Below, piece by piece: positions 18,723-27,665 of a stretch of 38,223 nt of DNA; the first letter of the stretch is position 1; each line of letters starts with the position of its first letter. The stretch lies in NCBI GenBank assembly GCA_001803415.1, contig MHDC01000014.1, forward strand, positions 42,703 through 80,925. Direction: 5' to 3'. Source of the DNA: Microgenomates group bacterium RBG_16_45_19. GTDB lineage: Bacteria > Patescibacteriota > Microgenomatia > UBA1400 > RBG-16-45-19. The notes under the pieces are model-generated. The model was not told the DNA's origin and ran no database searches. It was given only the letters and a program-made list of their open reading frames with translations. The position numbers were made by a program, and so were the translations under genes.

Positions 18723-19427
18723 TTATATTTCCACTAACCTGGCGTATTTGAAGATTCTCACCGGTGACTCAAGGAACTTGCAGGTGTAAAGGATCAAGTC
18801 CGCCTGGTAATCGGTAATTTCCTCCCCCTCTCCTTCCCCATAAACCTTATACCCATACCGCCTCTGGTTCCAGATCACCTCGAGCCGGTCACCGACTTTT
18901 AACTTGGGTAAATTAAAAAACGAGTTTTCTCGGCGATACTGATTACTCCAGGCCAAGTAACCAAAGCGGTGGGCGGTTAAGATCGTCGGTTTCCCTCGGT
19001 TATACGGGTCACCCATGTCTGGTACTCGCCACACCCCTTGTCTTAAAGCCGCTTCATATTGATCACTTGGTTGCTCGATCAATGGTGTTGCCACTCCCAG
19101 GCTGGCAATTTCTAACCGGTTTTCCTTGGGTGAACTTGAGTTCACCTCTGGTTGATAAGCTGTCTCCGCCTGGAATTCAGCCACCGCCACTTCCCTGGTG
19201 ACCGGTCGCTTCAGGACCTGAGCTAAAACCTGGCTGGTTGAAGGCTGCAGTCGATACCAGACCAGCCAGACTACCGGAATCCCGGCCATAGTCAAGGCTC
19301 CACTTATCAAGATCAGGCCAAAAACCAGAAAAATGATTGATATGGTCGACGGTCGGGCTAACCAGATGACCCCTTGTCTCCGCTTACCGACGCGAACGCT
19401 CCCTTTGACGACCCGCTGTTTCTTCAT
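18723..19427 (-). CDS. Sortase
   Basis: LEIASLGVATPLIE, ILTAHRFG, LILYTCKFLESPVRIFKYARL (TC catalytic region); N-terminal TM; SD AAGGA. Confidence 0.85.
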   Translation of the reverse strand: MKKQRVVKGSVRVGKRRQGVIWLARPSTISIIFLVFGLILISGALTMAGIPVVWLVWYRLQPSTSQVLAQVLKRPVTREVAVAEFQAETAYQPEVNSSSPKENRLEIASLGVATPLIEQPSDQYEAALRQGVWRVPDMGDPYNRGKPTILTAHRFGYLAWSNQYRRENSFFNLPKLKVGDRLEVIWNQRRYGYKVYGEGEGEEITDYQADLILYTCKFLESPVRIFKYARLVEI

Positions 19428-19441
19428 TCCTTAATTGTACT

Positions 19442-19505
19442 AAAAAAACCTGCTGAGATAGAGGGTGGTGCGCCTGCCCTACACACCACCCCCAGTCTCA
19501 ACAGG
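19442..19505 (-). terminator. Strong intrinsic terminator
   Basis: Nested stems CCTGTTGAGA/TCTCAGCAGG and GGGTGGTG/CACCACCC followed by TTTTTTT on minus strand. Confidence 0.65.
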
Positions 19506-19663
19506 TCATTCCGCTTGGCAAAGAGTTTGATATATCAAGCTCTTTACTTATGTATTTTTAGTAACAAAAACCCTACTAGCACACCTAGTCTCTTGACTGC
19601 TAACTATAACCTTGCTATCTTGATGCCTTAGATCACGCGTTTCCTGTCCAAACGCCGATCATT

Positions 19664-19719
19664 CTTATAAAAAGCATCGCTATACGTGGGCCTCGAACCA
19701 GCGGTAGTGATGCTTTTTC
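19664..19719. terminator. Bidirectional terminator-like hairpin
   Basis: AAAAAGCATCGCTA ... TAGTGATGCTTTTT. Confidence 0.55.
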
Positions 19720-19720
19720 T

Positions 19721-19885
19721 TTACTTCCAGGCGGTTACCAGTGGTTGATTCAAGCGTAACATCACCTGTAATTGTCTTAAATAAAACTTCTGCCGCTGTT
19801 CTCCGTTCATCCAGTAAGATAAAACTTGTTCTCTGGTTTTTGACGGCTTGGCTTTCCGGTTGATTAAAGCGAATTGACGCGGCAT
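19721..19885 (-). CDS. Small basic protein, 54 aa
   Basis: MPRQFALINRKAKPSKTREQVLSYWMNGEQRQKFYLRQLQVMLRLNQPLVTAWK*; followed by the terminator hairpin. Absent from ORF track. Confidence 0.55.
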   Translation of the reverse strand: MPRQFALINRKAKPSKTREQVLSYWMNGEQRQKFYLRQLQVMLRLNQPLVTAWK

Positions 19886-20079
19886 TTCCCTGTTTCTCAC
19901 TCGACTAATTTGTTAACGTATTTTGATCGTAACACAGCTTGTCAACCGTTTCAATCCCATAAAAAAGAGAATCCGTCATCATCTATACCCTATAACATTA
20001 AATTGGTTTAAACTCCAGATCAAATCTTTAAAATAATCTCATTGTGGAAAACTATAAATGTCTGTGCACAACCGGTGCT

Positions 20080-21393
20080 TTACTTCAACCAGAGTTTGAC
20101 CGCCGCCGGCAACCTGGCTGCCGTTTCCGAACTTAAAATCTGCGCGTAACCTAATTTCTTGGCTTCTTTAATCCGTCTGGCCTGTTCCCGTACCCGTCTT
20201 ATCTCTCCCAGTAATCCAACCTCGCCGATCATGGCAGCCTTAAGCGGTAATGCCCTATTTAAATAACTGGAGGCGATGGCCATGGCGATACCCAGATCAG
20301 CCCCTGGCTCACCGATCTTAACGCCCCCGGCCACACTGACAAATAAATCATAATTCGATAAGGGTAAGCGGCAGTGCTTCTCGACTATGGCCGCCAAGAG
20401 TTGCACCTTGGCCAAGGGTATGCCCTGAGCCACTCGCCTGGGGACCGGTAAAAAACTTTTCACCGCCAATGCCTGGACTTCTACCAAGACCGGCCTGGTA
20501 CCCTCCAGTAAAACCACCACCGCGCTGCCAGGCATACCCGCCTGGGATTCTTCCAGAAAGGCACCTGAGGGGTTGGTGACCTCCACTAAACCGGTATCTT
20601 CCATGGCAAACACACCCACCTCATCGGTGGCTCCAAACCGGTTTTTCAGGGTCCTTAAGATCCTAAAACGACCGATGCGCTCACCTGTTAACTCCACTAC
20701 CACATCCACCATATGCTCCAGGACTTTAGGCCCGGCCACCGTCCCTTCCTTAGTCACATGCCCCACCAAAAAGACACTGATCCCTTCATCTTTCGCCAGG
20801 CGCATTAGCCTGGACGCGCACTCCCGCACTTGACCGACACTACCGGCCATCCCCATTAAATCGTCCGAAGTTAGCGTTTGTACCGAATCCACCACCATCA
20901 ACCCTGGTTTTTCCCGCCTGGCTGTCTCGACAATTAAGTCCACATCCGTCTCGGATAGTAATCCCAGGTTTTTAGCCTGGCCTAGTCGCTTCACCCGTAA
21001 GGCGACTTGATCTGGCGATTCCTCCCCACAGACATACAAAACCGGCACCCCTACATTCATCGATAATTGGGTTAATAAGGTTGATTTCCCGATCCCAGGT
21101 TCTCCCGCTACCAAGATCACACTCCCCGTTACAATCCCCCCACCTAAAACCCGATCAAATTCATGCATCCCCGTCGCCAACCTTTGCCCCTGTTCCTTCC
21201 TTATATTTAACTCCGCAATCTTGACTACTCTGCCGCCAGATGCTCTCTTTCTTGCTTCATGTCTCTTACCTCCTACCTCTTTTATTTCCTCCACCAGGCT
21301 ATTCCACGCCTTACATTGCCCGCACTGCCCCGCCCATTTGGGATTATCAAAGCCGCACTGCTGACACCGGTAAATTGTTATCAACTTAGTCAT
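20080..21393 (-). CDS. radA: DNA repair protein RadA
   Basis: C4 zinc finger CQQCGFDNPKWAGQCGQC, GEPGIGKSTLL, KNRFGATDEVGVF, C-terminal Lon-like domain. Confidence 0.96.
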   Translation of the reverse strand: MTKLITIYRCQQCGFDNPKWAGQCGQCKAWNSLVEEIKEVGGKRHEARKRASGGRVVKIAELNIRKEQGQRLATGMHEFDRVLGGGIVTGSVILVAGEPGIGKSTLLTQLSMNVGVPVLYVCGEESPDQVALRVKRLGQAKNLGLLSETDVDLIVETARREKPGLMVVDSVQTLTSDDLMGMAGSVGQVRECASRLMRLAKDEGISVFLVGHVTKEGTVAGPKVLEHMVDVVVELTGERIGRFRILRTLKNRFGATDEVGVFAMEDTGLVEVTNPSGAFLEESQAGMPGSAVVVLLEGTRPVLVEVQALAVKSFLPVPRRVAQGIPLAKVQLLAAIVEKHCRLPLSNYDLFVSVAGGVKIGEPGADLGIAMAIASSYLNRALPLKAAMIGEVGLLGEIRRVREQARRIKEAKKLGYAQILSSETAARLPAAVKLWLK

Positions 21394-21501
21394 CCACGCC
21401 CATCATAACACTAAAATGACGTCCAACATACCCACGTAGGGTACCCTCTATACCCCCTATATCCATCGATGTCGAAAACTAATCCCATTCAGCCACACAC
21501 G

Positions 21502-21984
21502 TCAATCAATGCTGTGAAGGCTTGGAAATAAAGATGAATGATGAACATTAATCTTTATATTACCTGCTTCATCTCGAACATAACCAAACGTATATACCAC
21601 CGGGGTTTCCTTCCCATCTGCACCAGAAAAATAATAAACTCCCTGGGCGAAAGCCTGATTCCCCTCAATGACTTGGTTGTTTTCAAATCTTACTTTCTGC
21701 CATTGGTTTAGCGCAAAACCATGATCTTCAGGGTATTTCTGATTTCCACCAATAAAATAGGCCACCGCTGATTCAGCTGTATCTCTAAATGGAACCTCCA
21801 CTGTCATCGTGGGTTTAAACAGAACTGGCCCAATATCGTACCCATACAATCCATTCACATGATCCCAAGCTGCCCGCTCACACTCTTCCCGTTTATCCAA
21901 AGTTTTACCAATTGCCACCACCCCATCACCCCATTGCCGCTGCACCGCCCCAATCTCTTCGCGAGTGATAATTTCACTACTCAC
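21502..21984 (-). CDS. Conserved hypothetical, probable NTF2-like/SnoaL fold
   Basis: YYFSGADGKETPVVYTFGYVRDEAGNIKINVHHSSLP-like C-terminus; SD AAGGAGG. Confidence 0.6.
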   Translation of the reverse strand: MSSEIITREEIGAVQRQWGDGVVAIGKTLDKREECERAAWDHVNGLYGYDIGPVLFKPTMTVEVPFRDTAESAVAYFIGGNQKYPEDHGFALNQWQKVRFENNQVIEGNQAFAQGVYYFSGADGKETPVVYTFGYVRDEAGNIKINVHHSSLFPSLHSID

Positions 21985-22048
21985 ATTGCCTCCTTCAACT
22001 GATGAATATTGTGCGCCCTCAACCCCTCCCCCACCCCGCTCAGCGTGG

Positions 22049-22216
22049 TTAAGGTTCGCTTAGCGGACCCACCATCCCCTGGATTGCCGCTAGGTACTCG
22101 CGCATTTCTGCCTCGACTTTTTGCCAATCACCGTTAGCTTCGCGGATAGCATTAAAAATAAGGTCCATATCGATTAGAAGCTGGTCATCATTGACAATCA
22201 TTCTTTGTTTCGCCAT
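22049..22216 (-). CDS. Small hypothetical protein
   Basis: Internal start MAKQRMIVNDDQLLIDMDLIF with SD; upstream part of the listed ORF is heptad-repeat DNA. Confidence 0.55.
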   Translation of the reverse strand: MAKQRMIVNDDQLLIDMDLIFNAIREANGDWQKVEAEMREYLAAIQGMVGPLSEP

Positions 22217-22224
22217 AAATCTCC

Positions 22225-22292
22225 TACTTTCGCAACTAGTGGTTAGCGACTTGGGCAAAAACCAGTCGCCAGTTGCTAATCTCTAATCGCTA
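22225..22292. repeat. Heptad-repeat hairpin
   Basis: GCGATTA GAGATTA GCAACTG GCGACTG ... GTCGCTAACCACTAGTTGCG on minus strand. Confidence 0.55.
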
Positions 22293-23567
22293 TTTATAAG
22301 CAACCGGTACTTCCGTCAGCACCATTCCCAGGCTCATCCGCCGGTGCTCTTGATCTACACTTTCGACGTAAACATCCACCATTTTGTCCACTTTCGGTTC
22401 ATTCCCTACCGGAATCTTAGAAATATGGATTAGGCCATCAATCCCCGGCTCCAAGGTCACGAAAGCTCCAAACGGTGCGATCCGGGTGACTTTGCCTTTG
22501 ACTTTGGCTCCTACCGGATATTTCTTAGCCACCGTACTCCAGGGATCCGCCGTTAACTGCTTAACTGACAGATTCAATTTACCGGCCCCCTCATCCACTC
22601 CTAGCACCTGCACTTTAACCCGATCTCCCAACTTAAAATAGTCATTTGGGTCATTCACCTTTTCCCAGGAAATCTCGCTGATGTGGACCAAGCCTTCCAC
22701 TTTACCCACATCCCCCTTCTTGATCGGGATTTCCACCCCCACAAACACCCCAAACGGCATAATCCCCGAAACCACCCCGTCATACTTATCCTTGGCTTTC
22801 ACAAATTTTAAAGCCTCCGCCTTCTTGGAAATTGCTTCGGCTTCCGAGACGTGCCGCTCCGAAAAAATCAACCGATTCTTCTCTTTATCGACTTCGATCA
22901 CTTTGACTCTAAACTTCTGGCTTAAAAGTCGATCCATCCGTCCCAAATACTCTTTACCAAATTGCGATGACGGGACAAAACCCCGGATCGAATCGGTGGC
23001 CACGATCATTCCCCCTTTGTTGACTTCCAGACCTGAGACTTCAACCGCTTCTCCGGTCTCCATATACTCGGCAAACTGGACCCAGCGTTTATCGACCAAA
23101 GCCCGTTTCAAAGATAAGAGAATTTGACCCCGATCATTTTCCGGGGAAACTACGTAAGCTGTGACTTCATCACCAACCGCCAACTCCTTGGCATAATCCC
23201 GGGCGGCTTCATATTCCCGATCCACCACCATACCTTCCGTCTTGGCTCCGATATCAATTAGGACCATGCGTTTCGATACATCCGTCACCACTCCCTTAAC
23301 GGTTTCGCCTGGCTTCGGTGCCTTCAATTCATACCCCGTGCTCGCCAGCAATTCCTCCATAGTCGTTGGTTTAGCCTCTTTCCCTCGTGGCACCGCCGGC
23401 ACTTTAACTTTTTTCACCACCATGGTTCTCTTCGTCGCTTTTTTCGTTACCGCAATAACTTTTGCTTTATTTGTCTCTTTTCCTTGTTTCTTGTTTCTTG
23501 TTTCTTGTTTCTTAACCGTCGCCTCCTTTTTGACTGGCTTCTTCTTAATGACTTTTGTCGCAGGCAT
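22290..23567 (-). CDS. rpsA: S1-domain RNA-binding protein, ribosomal protein S1-like
   Basis: Multiple S1 repeats (GETVKGVVTDVSKRMVLIDIGAKTEGMV; GAKVKGKVTRIAPFGAFVTLEPGIDGLIHIS); start trimmed to MPATKVIKKK. Confidence 0.9.
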   Translation of the reverse strand: MPATKVIKKKPVKKEATVKKQETRNKKQGKETNKAKVIAVTKKATKRTMVVKKVKVPAVPRGKEAKPTTMEELLASTGYELKAPKPGETVKGVVTDVSKRMVLIDIGAKTEGMVVDREYEAARDYAKELAVGDEVTAYVVSPENDRGQILLSLKRALVDKRWVQFAEYMETGEAVEVSGLEVNKGGMIVATDSIRGFVPSSQFGKEYLGRMDRLLSQKFRVKVIEVDKEKNRLIFSERHVSEAEAISKKAEALKFVKAKDKYDGVVSGIMPFGVFVGVEIPIKKGDVGKVEGLVHISEISWEKVNDPNDYFKLGDRVKVQVLGVDEGAGKLNLSVKQLTADPWSTVAKKYPVGAKVKGKVTRIAPFGAFVTLEPGIDGLIHISKIPVGNEPKVDKMVDVYVESVDQEHRRMSLGMVLTEVPVAYK

Positions 23568-23675
23568 ACATGATAAAATTCCTTTCTTTGATAGAGTTGT
23601 GGACCGCACTCCCACTAATTCCACTAACCATGTCCGGCGTACGTTCCAACACTGCATTCTACCAGGCATCACTGG

Positions 23676-23710
23676 TTAACTCAAGCCAACCCATCAGCTA
23701 AGATATATCT
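23676..23710 (+). promoter_or_regulatory. Promoter TTAACT-17-TAAGAT, 6 nt before ATG
   Basis: TAAGAT 23699-23704, ATATCT, ATG 23711. Confidence 0.55.
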
Positions 23711-24298
23711 ATGACTGACTCACAACTCCACGCTATAGTCAGCTATGTCACTCAACAATTCACCGCCCAAACCAACTCCTCTCACAATCTAGATCATCTT
23801 AATCGGGTTTGGCAAAACGCTCACCACCTAGCTCACCTCACTCATCACACCGATCCCCAATGTCTCAGACTCCTTAAAGCCGTCTGTTACCTCCACGATT
23901 TGAGTTATGCCACTCCTATACCTCTATTATTCCAATACTTCACCGAAGTCCGTCGGACTAATATCCTGGTGACTCCTCTGCTTCGACAGCTTCAGGTCCC
24001 CTCGTCAGATATTGTCCAAATAACTCATGCCATCACTCACCACCCTTGGTCAATTCCCTTTAGGCGCCTCAACCCTCATCAAGACTACCTCACCCAGATC
24101 CTTCAAGACGCCGACAGCATCGATTACTTTCACCCTCTCCGCCTCCGCGTTGCCCTTCAATGGACGGCTCAACATTACTTAACCTTTATGCATCCGCTCA
24201 TCAATTGGTTTGCCAAATCCGGTCAAGATCATATCCGTCTTTTTTTAAATTTACCCCAAGCCGTTGCTTATGCTCAAACACAATATTCTAAAAACTAA
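23711..24298 (+). CDS. HD-domain phosphohydrolase
   Basis: SHNLDHLNRVWQNA, CYLHDLSY, DADSIDYF. Confidence 0.85.
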   Translation: MTDSQLHAIVSYVTQQFTAQTNSSHNLDHLNRVWQNAHHLAHLTHHTDPQCLRLLKAVCYLHDLSYATPIPLLFQYFTEVRRTNILVTPLLRQLQVPSSDIVQITHAITHHPWSIPFRRLNPHQDYLTQILQDADSIDYFHPLRLRVALQWTAQHYLTFMHPLINWFAKSGQDHIRLFLNLPQAVAYAQTQYSKN

Positions 24299-25181
24299 AT
24301 CGGGTCCAGTATATTACCGGTTATTTAATCCCCAAGCCAAGGGGGTACCGCTGATATGTCTCCATGGTTACGCCGATGACAGCCAACAATTTACCCAGCT
24401 GGCTCAACTATTGCCCCATCACCCCCTCTATTGCCCCGACTTTCCCATGATCCACGACGATCAACCGGCTACCATTGATTCGTTAACTACCTTTATTACC
24501 GGTTTCATTGACGCTCTTGACCTTAACCACTTCACCCTCGTCGGTTTCTCTCTCGGCGGCTTAGTCGCTGTCCACATCGCGCAACACCACCCCCAACTCA
24601 TCAACCACACTTATCTCCTTAATACCCCTTCACGATTGCTGCTTTCCCCCATCCAAAAAATCTTCATTCCGACCCTGTTACCCATACTTTCCTATAAATC
24701 CACATGTTTTTGGCTTTCCCAGCTAATCACTCACCCCTTCCTTCGCCGGCTCATCCACCTCCCACCCTGCTCACCACTTACCAATCTCCACCTCAAACAT
24801 CACCCCTATGCCTTATTTAAAACTCTGGCACTGCTGCTAGCACACCAGGAGTTATTTAACCCCCACCTCCTCCCTACTCGCACTCTCATGATCTATACTC
24901 AAGACGACCTAGTCCTGCCTTATTACCGATATCAATCCCAAATCCAAAGCTTACCCAGACAAGTTTTCATTCTCCCCCAAGGTGGCCATGCTGCCCAATC
25001 CACCTACTGGCCCCAAATTGCCGACCTACTAAAAAACCACCCCTCAGGGTGGTTGGTAAAAGGGCAAAGTCCCGGCCATGAGCTATTTTCGCCTGCAGTT
25101 GCCCGCATACTATCGTCACCGCTGATGCGTTTCACGACTCTGTTCGGAATGGGAAGAGGTGGGACCACATCGCTCCAATGA
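24264..25181 (+). CDS. Alpha/beta hydrolase; ORF runs antisense through the 5S gene
   Basis: LICLHGYADDS, LVGFSLGGLVAVHIAQ, YTQDDLVLP, PQGGHAAQ. Confidence 0.8.
   Translation: MLMLKHNILKTKSGPVYYRLFNPQAKGVPLICLHGYADDSQQFTQLAQLLPHHPLYCPDFPMIHDDQPATIDSLTTFITGFIDALDLNHFTLVGFSLGGLVAVHIAQHHPQLINHTYLLNTPSRLLLSPIQKIFIPTLLPILSYKSTCFWLSQLITHPFLRRLIHLPPCSPLTNLHLKHHPYALFKTLALLLAHQELFNPHLLPTRTLMIYTQDDLVLPYYRYQSQIQSLPRQVFILPQGGHAAQSTYWPQIADLLKNHPSGWLVKGQSPGHELFSPAVARILSSPLMRFTTLFGMGRGGTTSLQ
25029..25056 (-). terminator. Intrinsic terminator of the rRNA unit
   Basis: ACCACCCTGAGGGGTGGTTTTTT on minus strand just after 5S. Confidence 0.8.
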
Positions 25182-25195
25182 CCAGGACTTTGCCC
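25062..25195 (-). rRNA. rrf: 5S rRNA, boundaries include extended stem
   Basis: CCCACCTCTTCCCATTCCGAACAGAGTCGTGAAACGC core; ends GGGCAAAGTCC/GGACTTTGCCC pair. Confidence 0.9.
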
Positions 25196-25500
25196 TCTCG
25201 GCAAAGTTGAAACTGTATCGACGCTATTAGAAGAGCCAGTAAATAAGTAATGCAATAAACTACTCTTTGACCATTAGTACGGGTAGGCTAAATGCCTTAC
25301 GGCACGTACACCGCCCGCCTATCAACCTGGTAGTCTCCCAGGGGTCTCTCCCCTCCAATGGAGGGCCGGAATCCTAATCTTGGGTGCGGTTTCCCGCTTA
25401 GATGCTTTCAGCGGTTATCCGACGGTAATGTAGCTACTCTGCGATGCCCCTGACGGGTACAACAGACACACTAGGGATTACCTCAACCTGGTCCTCTCGT

Positions 25501-25758
25501 CACATTCTCTTTTGTTACCAAAAGTGTAGACTATACCTTCATCCTCCAGTGGAGGAGCTTGCCGTGTTATGATCCCGCTAAGCGGAACCATCTTCACTCC
25601 GGTATCACACCGGAGATCCAGTCGTTACGGGTACGCCAATGGCGTATTCCCTCGGTATTATCCTTTACGACCCTAAGACCATGGTCATAAAAGTAAAGGG
25701 TTTCACCGATTTGAGCAAGTGTTACACCATTCCATTACTGGAATGGGCAGCAACTTTT
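25501..25758 (-). mobile_element. ORF-less group I intron in the sarcin-ricin loop (E. coli ~2656/2657)
   Basis: Exons ...CCTCAGT|ACGAGAGGACC; last intron base G; P1 CAGU/GCUG with U-G at splice site; core-like AAATCGGTGAAACC...GGTATAGTC. Confidence 0.8.
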
Positions 25759-25810
25759 ACTGAGGCCGAATTCCCTCAAGATTCCCACGCTGACAGCGGA
25801 TAGAGGCCGA

Positions 25811-26572
25811 CAAATAATTGTTAATCTCTAAGTCGCCTTAGAGTTCGGACTATATCTTGGAACAAGATATATGCTTTAGCATATATCTAATGTTTCTCTG
25901 ACGTATAGTCTCTGAGGATTCTATGAGCATGATATTTTCGTTTACCCGTATTCATTGTGTTGGTAATAGAGATTATTTCTTCAACACCTTCTCTTGTAAG
26001 ATGTTTCTTTTCTAAAACCAACTGAATTACTTGGCAAAACTTTTTAAAGTCTTCCCTTTTTATAATTAATTTTTCATTAAAAAAAGGTATCACTTTTTCT
26101 TTAATATCTCTTATGTTTCGGACAACATACGCTAATGATTTATCCGATGAAGTGGCAGAAGCATTATGTTTTATATATCCGCATTCCAATCTATTTTTCA
26201 AAGCTTCCAAAACCTCTATTCCTCGAGGATTTTGAGATACTTTAAAGAAATAGATTAATTGCCAACGCGACTTTGTTTCCTTTGATGGAACAAAGCTCAC
26301 ATAAAAACAACCTTCACCCTCAATAAATCCAATTAAATAATCATCCGATATCTGACTCATAGTCTTTCCTGCTGATTGTCTGCACTCAACACATTTTTAG
26401 TATAATTCCGAAGATTATCCGAAATCAACTAGTGTGAGATTCTCAGAGTTTCCAGCATATAGTCAGATTTATCTCCGGTACGATACCGGAGGTTGTATAT
26501 TTATAACAGGCTCGAATTGTTCAAAATCGTCTATCTACAACTGAGACAGTATGACCAAAAAACTTTCGTTTT
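25811..26572 (-). mobile_element. Group I intron with LAGLIDADG ORF (E. coli ~2604/2605)
   Basis: Exons ...GAGACAGC|TCGGCCTCTATC; omega-G; IGS CUGUCUC pairs with GAGACAG; core CAATCAGCAGGAAAGACTA and CAGAGACTATACG...AAGATATAGTCC. Confidence 0.85.
25887..26360 (-). CDS. Intron-encoded LAGLIDADG homing endonuclease
   Basis: YLIGFIEGEGCFYVSF; C-terminus RILRDYTSEKH overlaps the intron core. Confidence 0.92.
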   Translation of the reverse strand: MSQISDDYLIGFIEGEGCFYVSFVPSKETKSRWQLIYFFKVSQNPRGIEVLEALKNRLECGYIKHNASATSSDKSLAYVVRNIRDIKEKVIPFFNEKLIIKREDFKKFCQVIQLVLEKKHLTREGVEEIISITNTMNTGKRKYHAHRILRDYTSEKH

Positions 26573-27238
26573 GCTGTCTCACGACGCTCTGAACCCAGCT
26601 CACGTAGCGCTTTAACCGACGAACAGACGGACCCTTGGGAGCTTCTCCACCCCCGGGATGCGCTGAGCCGACATCGAGGTAGCGAACCGCGCCGTCGCTA
26701 GGGACGCTTAGGCGCGACTACTCTGTTATCCCCGGGGTAGCTTTTATCCGTTAAGCCCGGTGCCTTCCATAAAGCACACGAGGATCACTATGACCGGCTT
26801 TCGCCCCTGCTCGGGTTGTAACCCTCACAGTCAAGCACTCTTCTGCCATTGCACGTTCAAGCCCGATTTCCATCCGGGCTAAGAGTACCTTTGTGCGCTT
26901 GCGTTACTCTTTAGCAAGCAACCTCCCCAGTTAAACTACCCACCAAGCAGTGTCCCTCCCGATGTTTGCAATCGGGATAGGTGAGGTTTCTTAATCAAAA
27001 CGAGCGGTATTACACTGATGTATGCGAAATAAATCCGCACACTCCCGCCTATACTAGACAATTTTGGTTAAAAAACCAGTGCCAAGCTGTAGTAAAGCTC
27101 CACAGGGTCTTTTTGTCCAGCTGCCAGTAGGCCGCATCTTCACAGCCATTGCAATTTCGCCGGGTCTTTCCTCAAGACAGTGGCAGAGTGGTTACACCTT
27201 TCGTGCAGGTCGCTAATTAAGCGACTAGGGACTTCGCT

Positions 27239-27665
27239 CAAAAATCAATTTTATTGATTACGTCTTGTTATTTCGTGATCACGCTTTTAATCACTCTCAA
27301 GATCGCTCTTGAGTTCGGACTATATCTTGGGACAAGATATATGCTTTAGCATATATCTAAATAATGTCCCCTCTGCGTATAGTCTCTGAGGATTCTAAAA
27401 ACTTAGGTTTCTTTTGGTTATTAATTTGCCAAGACATTTTTGCCAACCCAATTTAGATGTTGAGTTCTGATGATAGAAAGGGTGAAACACCCTTCACCAT
27501 CCGTGAAACCCACAATCCAACCTTTCGTTTTTAGTCTTTCCTGCTGATTGTCCGCACTTGGAACATTTTTACCCATCTATGGTAACACGTTACCATAAAT
27601 ATGGTAGTTCAAGATACACGGATTTTCCAGCATATAGCAAAGTTTTACTATGGCAGCGATTATCT
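27239..27665 (-). mobile_element. Group I intron at E. coli ~1931/1932
   Basis: Exons ...CTGTTCTATGGT|AGCGAAGTCCC; omega-G; 7-bp P1 CUAUGGU/GCCAUAG with U-G at splice site. Confidence 0.87.
27421..27540 (-). pseudogene. Truncated LAGLIDADG endonuclease remnant
   Basis: Frame reads KTKGWIVGFTDGEGCFTLSIIRTQHLNWVGKNVLAN*; middle and C-terminal domain missing. Confidence 0.8.

Noticed and set aside
19590-19631. tmRNA tag-like reading GCTAACTATAACCTTGCTATCTTGATGCCTTAG (ANYNLAILMP*)
   Set aside because: No convincing tRNA-like ends flank it, and the tag does not end in the usual LAA-type degron.
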